Shown here in pieces: positions 56,005 to 64,000 of a DNA stretch of 64,000 nucleotides (position 1 is the stretch's first letter; each line of letters opens with the position of its first letter). The notes beneath the pieces are model-generated. The model worked only from the letters and a program-made list of their open reading frames with translations, was not told the origin of the DNA and searched no databases. The translations under genes were made by a program, and so were the position numbers. Origin of the DNA: Hemicordylus capensis (taxonomy: Eukaryota; Chordata; Lepidosauria; Squamata; Cordylidae); assembly GCF_027244095.1 (NCBI RefSeq), contig NC_069658.1:360456687-360520686 (forward strand), given 5' to 3'.

Positions 56005-58222
56005 ACCTTCTCACATAACACCAAACTGGAAGTGAAGGGGGCAGAGTTCAGTTTTGTGCCCTAATGCATGAAACCACGGTTTCATCACAAAAGTGACCCA
56101 AGGTTTTTGAGCCAGAACCATAATTTGAACCTTCACTTTGTAGTGAGTTTCTCTGCTCCAGCCTGAGGATTGAATGTGGCATCATGTTGTCCAAATTTTG
56201 CCACCGCCATAACCTGGGGTTTGTGCTGTGGCTGCTGCCAAAACCATAGAGACAGCAGCTCAGACCAGCCCAGAAATGCACCAGTTCTGTGCCTGCAATG
56301 CTGCTCACTGGTCAACTCTCCATTTGCCCCACCCCCGATGTATCTGCACTCCTCTAGCTGTTGCCCAGCAACAGGAATGCTCTGTCTCCATGTGCCAAGC
56401 TTCACAGCACGTCAACGGGAAAAGCCACATTGGGGGATGCTCACTTTCCACTGTGTCTCATCTTCTCTTCCCTTTGGAAATCTGCACAAAAAGGGTATGG
56501 GATGACAAGCTGGGCACTTTGTTGAGAGGTCTCCAGAAATCAAGTGATGAAGTATTTGCAAAAGCACATGGAGTCCTCATGGCACCATATACTGTGCAGC
56601 CCGGTTGTTTCTCAACAAAGAGAACACATGCCAGGGGAGTGATACCTGGGGTCTGGGTTGAAAGGGAGCCCCTAGAATTCTTGAGTGGCTCTGCTCTATT
56701 GTTTGTACAAATTAGTAGGGGAAGGGCCCAGGTCCTTCTCCTTGGGTGCAAAACACACACTATGACATTACTCATGAAACATTAATAACATGAATGAATC
56801 ATTAATAACATGTGACCTCCCATGGCCACTCTATCATGAGAGTGGCAGGCCATAGAGCAGGGCTGCTCAAATTCGGCCCTCCAGCCTTTTTTGGACTATA
56901 GTTCGCAGCATCTCTAGCCACAGTGGTCAATATTCAGGGATGATGGGAGTTGTAGGCCAACATCTGCAGGTGGGATGAAGTTGAGCAGTCCTGCCATAGA
57001 GACATGGATGTGGGCTGGAGGGCTGTCATCACCCAGTTCCATTGCTAGATTCCCATAAGATGCAGGGCAGGGTCCCACACCAACACCTTTCCAGGTTGCA
57101 GTGAATACTGGACAGCAGGAGTGAAAGCACTCACTTTGGCAGTCTGGTCATCCCTGGCACATATGCATGTTGATTTTTTTTGCCCAATATGGCCATTCTG
57201 CTTGCGAGGGATCACTGAAATAGGGACTCCCATCATCTGTGATCCCCCACAGCAGCCAATCTCCATACATGGCAGTGCCTGTCTCAGCCCAGGAATGTGG
57301 ACTCTGCATTATGAGGCATCCCTGATCTTGCCAGAATGAGCCCACAGGTAAATGTCAGGACTCATGGATTGACCCGGAATATTTGGAAGTCTGCAGGGGT
57401 TGAATGTAGAGGGGAAAGTGGGAAGTATGAGTTCTACTTTAAAACAGATATACTGGGGAACCCATACCAGTGTGGCCCCCTATAGTTGGATGGCCTAACT
57501 CAGGAGGGTGCAGTCCTATAGAGACCTGAAGCTCATGCAGCCTCTGGTCCACCCCAGTGGACTGGCCCTCTCATGAGAGGCCTAATCCCTGGCCAGCAAG
57601 CTGACCTGGGGGCAGGAGTGTGTTAGGGGTTCCTGGACTTCTTTGACCGGGTCTGCCATCACAAGATCATCCTTTGACACAGAGGTCCAGACCCCAGGAA
57701 CCTTTGCCTGCCCTCTCATACATATTCCCTCTTAGGAAGTTGTGATGATCCCTTCCCAGAGTAACAGGAAAATAATGCCCCTCTCCACCACCACCACCCC
57801 CATTACCAGTAATTGTGCTTTGTGCAAGACTGTCTGGCTGTGGGGCTCTTGTGAGGACAGCAGTGTATGTGGTGTAAGGAAAAGGGTTTTAATGCCATTT
57901 TAAAGGGTTTACATGCCCTTTCCTGCCGAGAGTGGGCTGTCCATGCCGAAAAGGCATGATTACGCTGGGCACTCCCCCTTGGAGATTGTGGCCAATGGCT
58001 GCTGTCCTGCTTATGTGTTGTCACCTTGCCTACAGTCTGATGACAGGAGTGCTACGGAACTTGCTGGGATGCTGCCTCAGCGGACCAGGAAGAGGGAGGG
58101 AATTCTCTACCCTGAAACTGGAAGTTGCCCAACCCAGATTGGAAGATGATCTATGGGATGATTCCAGGGTTCAATGATTAACCTCAGGTTCATCAACCCA
58201 CAGTTTCACACTATGTGCAAAG
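56005..58222 (+). repeat. 2.2-kb non-coding repeat, copy B
   Basis: Counterpart of 21440-23730. The ends CACATAACACCAAACTGGAA and the complement of CACATAGTGTGAAACTGTGG form imperfect inverted repeats (about 15 of 22). It contains a hAT MITE (56858-56993) absent from copy A, and lacks the Sauria SINE of copy A. No long frame. Confidence 0.72.
56858..56993. mobile_element. hAT-type MITE, 136 bp, perfect 8-bp TSD
   Basis: Ends CAGGGCTGCTCAAATTCGGC and GATGAAGTTGAGCAGTCCTG. CCATAGAG flanks it on both sides (56850-56857 and 56994-57001), and copy A of the host repeat shows the empty site GGCCATAAAG. Arms carry GGACTATAGTTCGCAGCATC and GGGAGTTGTAG. Confidence 0.93.
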
Positions 58223-58477
58223 ATGGCCATGGTATATACACAGCCCTGCTATGTGTAAAATGTTTTAGAAAAAGGGAATAATTCTGAGTTATATCAACCT
58301 GGAAGAGTGCTCAGGGGCTTTATAAGCTAAATGGAGATAGTGGAGGAAGCCATTGACATGTTCAGTTATTTCCTATTCTGTGTATCATAGTAAGATAAAC
58401 ACTTGCACCATACTGTAAATATGATGGTGTACATGTGTATCCCCTATACAGAGTTATCTTTGTGGAAGAAAAACAGA

Positions 58478-58666
58478 GAAGCTATTCTCACAAGCAGCAA
58501 AAACTGGGCTAGGGAAGCCCAGCCAGTTTTTGCTGCTCATGAGAACCACCGGGAGCTGCGAGGCTCCAGGTGGCGGCGAGCACTTAGGTAGCAGGGAGGT
58601 AAGCACTTTCAGGCCTCTTCCCTGCAAAAAAGCGTAGCTCTTCTCACCGATCATGAAAAGGGCTTC
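58478..58666. mobile_element. Multi-hairpin DNA element, short
   Basis: Left GAAGCTATTCTCACAAGCAG, right complement of GAAGCCCTTTTCATGATC. Terminal hairpin TTCTCACAAGCAGCAAAAAC / GTTTTTGCTGCTCATGAGAA at 58484-58548, then CGGGAGCTGC / GCTCCAGGTGGC. It shares GGTAAGCACTTTCAGGC with 20072-20525. Confidence 0.7.
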
Positions 58667-58720
58667 ATAGTATATTGAAATACCTTAAAAAGTTGCCGGG
58701 GGGGGAAGCTTGCTAAAGAC

Positions 58721-59036
58721 AATGGCCCACACGTTCTGCACCGTTATGCTGACATTTCTAATCAGCCTGTACTGCTGTGGGCACCTAAGGAAGTATTTGC
58801 GATCTTGTGCAAGAGTGCAAGTGCACACATACTTAAAGTTGCATGCCTGCCCTTCAGGAGCACAATTTACATTGGGCGGGGGGGAAATCAGTAACATTCC
58901 CAAAGTGCTGCTGTGCAACTTTTAGTATTTGCATGCTTGTGCACTTGTGCAAAGTCACCTGCACTTCCTTAGATGCCCACAACAATGCAGGCTGATCAGC
59001 AATGCCAGCATAACACTGCGGAACATGTGGGCCAAT
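58721..59036. mobile_element. Palindromic MITE, about 315 bp
   Basis: Arms of about 145 bp: AATGGCCCACACGTTCTGCA, TTATGCTGACATTTCTAATC, AGCCTGTACTGCTGTGGGCA on the left face their near-complement on the right (GTGGGCC, CAGCATAACACTGC, GCTGATCAGC). The flanks AAT/AAT could be a 3-bp target duplication, which would fit PIF/Harbinger, but this is uncertain. A relative lies at 35978. Confidence 0.75.
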
Positions 59037-60164
59037 GAACAACAAAGCAACAGTTTCAGATGGCACCACAATACATGCTTCGCCTAATGATGCGGCTGGC
59101 TATGGCTCCTATGGCTGCCATTATTTTGTATCATTATTACTCTAATGGTACAAAAGGACCATTAAGAGTAGTGCTGGATATATTGAAGTATGCTTCTTCC
59201 ACAAAGTTTTAGACAATGGATTTGCTATTTGCCACATCTATAATGCTGATTTAATGAAGCAGCTCCATTCTCTGCTTGCAATACTGCAGGTTAAGGTCAT
59301 GCAAAAAATCTGTGTGCCTGGATGGATAGCATGAAACCCATTATTGTTGTAAGAACTGCTGGGAGATGGGGAAAAATGAATGGGAAAGCTGAAAAATGAA
59401 TCCTCGGGAGCTTTTCAAAGACGATTGTTATAAATGTCAAGTTCAAAGAATCTGGCTATTGCTATTGATTAGTAGATAACTCATCACATTCCTTTCAAGG
59501 TGAACCTGCAACTGTAACTCAGCTTCATACTGAGTCTCATATCATTGGGCTGTGCAGGAGGATCTGTAGTATATCCCTTGAGCCCAGACTCTCATCAATG
59601 CCCCAAGTACAATACTGATGTATCAAGATGAAGAGGTATTTAACAGTGCTAGTGTTGGCATTACGATGCCATCAGTGTTCACAGTTCAGAGAGCAAGTCA
59701 TCATTTCATAAGGCACCACACACCAACTTTGGTTGGGGTATAGCCTGTTAGGAGGACATTTTATGGGAATTTTGCACTGCAACTTGCCCCTGGTTCTTAG
59801 GAGAAGCCATTCAAAGGACATCTCCTTTGAGCTGAGGTGGGTTGGTGGGGAGTGATGTCACAGTCACATTCATGTCACTATTTCAGTATGTGCTTAACCA
59901 ATAAGAAGAAGCAAGGTACTAAGTTGGAAAAAAATTACCCCCCCGCCACCAATTATTCAAAAGGTTGTATGCAACGCCAAAATAGATAAGTTGTTCTCAA
60001 ACCAGGTAGTAGAAGAGGTAATGAAAGGACAGATAACAGCAAGCAGCAACATAAGCATTTGCTTCCACAATTCACTCCCTTAGAAAAGCAGAAGCTGGCA
60101 GACATCCATATAGTTATATTTTTCTATTTCTAAATACTGTCACCCCACTGTTCCATTTAAAAAA
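59037..60164. other. No gene or clear repeat seen
   Basis: Nothing recognised on either strand. Confidence 0.45.
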
Positions 60165-60560
60165 ATTACTCCTAACAGACTACAAATTTGAAATACTCAA
60201 CACAATATTAAAATATTAATAGCAATAAAAATGTATAACAGTTACCAAATTCTCACTAACATCACCATAAAATATCAATTTGATGAAAGAAATCCCAAAA
60301 GCACACTGGAAGTAATATGTTTTCATGGCTTGCTGAAAAGCAAGCAGAGGTGGGGCTGGGTGGGCCTTCCTTGAGAGTGTCCTCCATAATCTTGTTGTCA
60401 TGTCAGAAAAAAAACCCTGTCTCTGGTACCCAAGCTGCATACCTTTGATGGCACAGGAACACAGAGCAAATCCTCCAATGTATTCAGGCAGGTTCATATG
60501 GAGAAGCTTCATACACAACTACTGAGTGTCCAAGTCTTAGCACACTGAAAAGGAGTCTAG
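60165..60560 (-). repeat. LINE 3' UTR fragment, antisense
   Basis: GGCTTGCTGAAAAGCAAGCA, GGGTGGGCCTTCCTTGAGAG, TGTCCTCCATAATC, AAAACCCTGTCTCTGGTACC and ATTCAGGCAGGTTCATATGG. The order is that of antisense L2/CR1 3' UTRs. Diverged. Confidence 0.45.
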
Positions 60561-60704
60561 ATGTATTAGAAACCACAACTTCTGTAAGATATCCAAAGTT
60601 TGCTCATTCCCTTGAAGAACTTTGGATGGGCAGAGGAAACTAGGACATTTCTGATAGCCTTATTCACACCTTTCCCCTTCATGGATTCAGTCAATGTCAC
60701 TCTG

Positions 60705-61000
60705 GTAGGGCTGACTGTACCATGAAGCAAGGTGAAGCCAGTTGCCTCGGGTGGCAAATTTGGGAGAGTGGTGCTAGGAGTACCACAGAATTGATGGCAG
60801 CACCACTCTAGCCACTCAGCTTGAGTAGCACCCCTCCAGTCCAATTCCCCCCTTCTGTTCTGCTTCCTTTTGCTTTGGTATGACTGCCACTGATGCCAGG
60901 CACAGCAGCTCCCATATGCAGCCAATCCTGCAGAGGTGGTAAAGTGTGGAGTAGCAATGTGATGTTCTTCTTGCCACCTGTCACCTAGCTACTGAGCAGT
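60705..61000. mobile_element. hAT-like element remnant
   Basis: TAGGGCTGACTGTACCATGA, then AGCAAGGTGAAGCCAGTTGC, CTCGGGTGGCAAATTTGGGA resembles hAT ends that begin CAGGGCCG..., seen also at 46402. The right end is not clear. Confidence 0.35.
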
Positions 61001-61157
61001 CAGGTAAGGGGGTGGGGGATGAATGCATGTGTGGGGTGGGAATAGGGTTGTGGCATTTAGTTCCTCACTTGAGGAATGCTTCTGCTTGCTGCCCCCATCC
61101 TATCTTTCACTGGGGTACAAGTCCAAAAGGGGACTCTATGTGCATACAGGTGTGGTC

Positions 61158-61463
61158 GAGGAGAGGAGAGCTGGTCTTGTGGTAGCAAGCATGACTTGTC
61201 CCCATAGCTAAGCAGGGTCTGCCCTGGTTGCATATGAATGGGAGACTTGATGTGTGAGCACTGTAAGAGATTCCTCTCAGGGGATGAAGCCGCTCTGGGA
61301 AGAGCAGAAGGTTTCAAGTTCCCTCCCTGGCTTCTCCAAGATAGGGCTGAGAGAGATTCCTGCCTGCAACCTTGGAGAAGCCACTGCCAGTCTGTGAAGA
61401 CTATACTGACCTAGATAGACCAATGGTCTGACTCAGTATATGGCAGTTTCCTATGTTCCTATG
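61158..61463 (+). mobile_element. 5S-rRNA-headed SINE, complete
   Basis: GAGAGCTGGTCTTGTGGTAG; AGCTAAGCAGGGTC and GAATGGGAGACT (5S A and C boxes); TTCAAGTTCCCTCCCTGG; tail ACTCAGTATATGGCAGTTTC, CTATGTTCCTATG. Full length. Confidence 0.9.
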
Positions 61464-62321
61464 ATTTTCATGCAAGTAGAGAGGCATTATGCTTTGGTAA
61501 GAGGCACTATAGAAGTGCATAATCTTTGTCATTGGCAGCTGAAGGTTACCCTGCAATTGCCTATTTGAATGATTGTTCTGCACATTAGCACTTAGTCCCA
61601 GAAAACAGTTGCATTCTCCTCCCTTTCATGGACTAGTGTTAATCATTATAGGTTCTAGGATCACATGGTTGGGAAGCTTCCTCTGCCATTAGCAAAGCTG
61701 TACAGCACAAATGCATTGAAACACACTTTTTGAATAATTCCTGAATAGTTCTCAAGAGGTGGAATAGTATGTTATACAGAGAACAGAAGGAGCAACAAGA
61801 TGCACTTTCCTTGAAGAGCACCTTTTAAGTGCTTACAGCTTGCTTTAACACAATTGCTTCAAAGGATGCTTGTCTCATGTGGCTTCCATTTCCTTTATCC
61901 TAGAAGAAACACTCTTCGTTTTCTGAAACTGGCCCAGGCTTAAACTTCTGGGTCAGCTGGTCTTCACATTTCACTAACAAATAAAATGAAGGATATGCAA
62001 ACAGGATCCATGCAGCAACATCAGCACCATTAAAAACAGAAAAAAACTCCAGCGTAAAAGAGATCTAAAATGCTGGTCGAGGCAAAAGAAAAAAGAAAAA
62101 GAAGGGGGGGAAAAGGTGTTCACCTGACAGCAAAAGTACATTGTAGAATCCAGGGGAAAGAATTGTGGTATGCAAGAACAAGGCAGTGGATTGGAATCAT
62201 AAATATTAATAGTTCAATGAAACAGATATTATCTACAGAGAGGCAAGTGCAGTCTGTTTTTCAGTGCTCTTGCTGCTGGCTGTTTGTTAGCCCCACCTCT
62301 ATACCAGGGCCGGAATAGAAG
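61464..62321. other. No gene or clear repeat seen
   Basis: Purine-rich AAGAAAAAAGAAAAAGAAGG near 62090; no exon recognised. Confidence 0.45.
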
Positions 62322-62520
62322 TAACTAAAGCCCCATTCAAAAGCTGGCCTGGATCAAGGAATGGATTAACCAAAAACACCACAGACATCAGAACTAATGC
62401 TCAGTGAACCTCCTGGGAGGAGCATCCCACAACCAGACTGCCTCATCAGAGAAGACCTCTGATGCCACCACCACTCTCACCTCAGAAAGTGGTGGGACCC
62501 AGAGACGTCCCTCTAAGAGT
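62322..62520 (+). repeat. LINE 3' UTR-like fragment
   Basis: CATTCAAAAGCTGGCCTGGA, TCAAGGAATGGATTAACCAA recurs at 17032-17092 inside the CR1 with few changes. CACAACCAGACTGCCTCATC and AAAGTGGTGGGACCCAGAGA follow. Looks like an L2/CR1 3' UTR; family uncertain. Confidence 0.4.
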
Positions 62521-62639
62521 CATCTTGCATGTTGTTGTGTGATTTGACCCTGCCTGTCTTGGTTTTGTTGGGTTTTGCACCAATTGCACAAGCAACCAAG
62601 GCCAGGCAATCCTGTGAAGCAGCAATATTTAATGAAATC

Positions 62640-62940
62640 CTAGAGCTCGTCTCACGATCAGTGAGAAGAGCTCGCAGGCTATATGTGGGGAAGGAGGGTT
62701 CAGCTTACCTTCTCCACAGATGATGGAGATCCCTGGGCACATGGATGAGTGGCAGATTGCCTGCGGCTCATTCAGCAGCTCTGGGGGGTCGGGGTGCTGA
62801 GATGCGCTGCTGTGTGTCACCCCACCCTGCCCCCAGGAGTCCCAATAATGCACCGCGCGAGTGCGTGGTGCATTACTGGGATCCCCCTCCTCCTGAGTGT
62901 GCCTGCTGCAGCTGCAAGCAGCCACAACTGACACATGATT
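62640..62940. mobile_element. Multi-hairpin DNA element
   Basis: Hairpins: GAGCTCGTCTCAC / GTGAGAAGAGCTC at 62643-62655/62661-62673 (12 of 13) and TCCCAATAATGCACCGCGC / GCGTGGTGCATTACTGGGA at 62840-62858/62863-62881 (17 of 19). The second is the counterpart of the hairpin at 36369. The termini are not clear. Confidence 0.6.
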
Positions 62941-62956
62941 TTAAAAAAAAATGAGG

Positions 62957-63090
62957 CTAGGAACACAGGAAGCTGCCTTATACTGAGTCCGACCGTTGGC
63001 CCATCTAGCGAAGTATTGTCTACTCAGACTGGCAGCGGCTTCTCCACGGTTACAGGCAGGAGCCTCTCTCAGCTTGCTCCCTTAACTTCA
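62957..63090 (-). mobile_element. tRNA-Ala-type SINE body and tail, antisense
   Basis: AGGAAGCTGCCTTATACTGA, GACCGTTGGCCCATCTAGCG, AGACTGGCAGCGGCTTCTCC, GGTTACAGGCAGGAGCCTCT. The head is missing; 5'-truncated. Confidence 0.72.
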
Positions 63091-63114
63091 TTTTAGAAAG
63101 AGGCTACTTTGGTG

Positions 63115-63234
63115 GGTTTGCCACAGTGTAGCCACCAGGATCGGGCACGATCCTGGTTGGTGGTTCACATGAGTGTGCAAAACTGGGCTGGGCTCCCTTA
63201 GCCTGGTTTTGCACGCTTGTGTGAATAGCCTCCT
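63115..63234. mobile_element. Multi-hairpin DNA element, terminal part
   Basis: Right end is the complement of GAGGCTATTCACACAAGCGT. Terminal hairpin TCACATGAGTGTGCAAAACT / GTTTTGCACGCTTGTGTGA at 63167-63225 with 20 of 25 pairs. Next to it, CAACCAGGATCG / CGATCCTGGTTGG forms a second hairpin. Confidence 0.65.
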
Positions 63235-64000
63235 TGCGTTACAGAGCAGAGGTGTCCCCAGGACCTTTCAACGTAACTGGGGTTCTCAGCATTCTCTGCA
63301 AGGGATTCTGAAGTTCACATCTCTGTTCATGTGGTGCAGTGCAACTATGCTGCAGGAAACAGCTTTGGAGGCAGCTTTGCTGTTTGGTACAATGGTGAGG
63401 AGAAATTGATACAGCAAGCGGAACTGACAGGCTCCAGCTGGTTAGAATAATGCCTCAGAAAATGACAATAATAGCCTCATGGATGATTTAAGAAGTAATT
63501 TCATTATCACTTTGACTTTAGGGATCAGCAGAGAAATCATTCCTGCTTCAAGTCTTTGCCACTTAATTTTAACTAGAATAAAGCTCCATGTACCAGATCA
63601 TCTGCTGAAAATTGCTACTTGGGTTACAAAGCAGAAACTAATAATATCCCACTGTTAGTTAACTTTGGCTTTCCCCATTATTTAATAGAGAAATGAAGCC
63701 ATTATACATTTTAGCTTCTTCAGATATATTCCTTCTTTCGTGTGAACAAATGGGCTAAATTTAGGACCACAATCTCAAGCAATGAAAGAAATGACAAAGA
63801 AAGGTAAGAGTATTCATGAAATATTGATAAAGGCACCAAGTTGATGGTGCATTAAATTTAATTTTTCCCATCAGCCTTTGGTTGAACAATGCAGAGCTAG
63901 ACCTTTAACTGATTTCAATGAAATAGTGCCAGCACTTTCTGTCTGAACCTTTGAAGGTGCGTCTGCACTAGCTTAAATCAACATGCAGGTTTAATATCAG
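63235..64000. other. No gene or clear repeat seen
   Basis: AT-rich DNA; no exon recognised up to the window end. Confidence 0.45.

Noticed and set aside
1-64000. CRISPR array, operon or bacterial insertion sequence
   Set aside because: No regularly spaced repeats with unique spacers, no bacterial gene structure; all evidence is vertebrate nuclear DNA.
32630-64000. Exons of the usual DRD1 neighbours (SFXN1, MSX2)
   Set aside because: I looked for a homeodomain and for sideroflexin-type sequence and saw none; short exons could still be missed by eye.

Overview
The window is eukaryotic nuclear DNA from a squamate reptile (lizard or snake). Three things point there: a complete dopamine D1 receptor gene of vertebrate type; three good copies of the tRNA-headed Sauria SINE; and three 5S-rRNA-headed SINEs beside CR1, L2, R4-like and Tx1/L1-like LINE fragments, a mix known from squamate genomes. 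The species cannot be named from this sequence. Family names come from recognition by eye, not from a database search.

The only host gene I can support is DRD1 on the + strand. Its single-exon coding region is 29406-30764 (452 codons). A probable 90-bp intron lies in the 5' UTR (28689-28778), and an AU-rich 3' UTR ends near the AATAAA at 31720. The rest of the window is flanking DNA without recognisable exons, as expected for this locus, which borders large gene-poor intervals in other vertebrates. I saw no exon of the usual neighbours (MSX2, SFXN1).

Layout: 1-7225 is SINEs, a multi-hairpin DNA element, an R4-like LINE tail and an antisense L2 LINE (endonuclease plus reverse transcriptase), itself invaded by a 5S SINE, a solo LTR and a hAT MITE. 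7711-8699 is an end-to-end non-autonomous Helitron. 12940-14400 is a second L2. 14537-15402 is a multi-hairpin element carrying a hAT MITE with a perfect 8-bp target duplication. 15545-19657 is a CR1 invaded by an LTR (holding a 5S SINE) and by a SINE (holding a Tx1/L1-like LINE). 21440-23730 and 56005-58222 are two copies of an approximately 2.2-kb non-coding repeat in the same orientation. 24773-25285 is a run of at least seven consecutive hairpins. DRD1 occupies 28.7-31.7 kb. From 32 to 64 kb there are more MITEs, a second CR1 (43205-47960, antisense), a foldback element (51361-52090), a palindromic MITE (58721-59036) and old SINE/LINE tails.

The best candidate for something undescribed is the multi-hairpin family, with about eleven copies here. 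Its members share termini resembling GAGGCTATTCACA, a 22-25 bp hairpin next to the terminus, and an interior built from hairpin after hairpin. No copy shows a protein. Other notable points are reversed nesting of a 5S SINE and related LTRs at two sites, a 58-bp internal SINE piece set between perfect 13-bp direct repeats, and a minimal upstream ORF whose stop overlaps an alternative DRD1 start codon.
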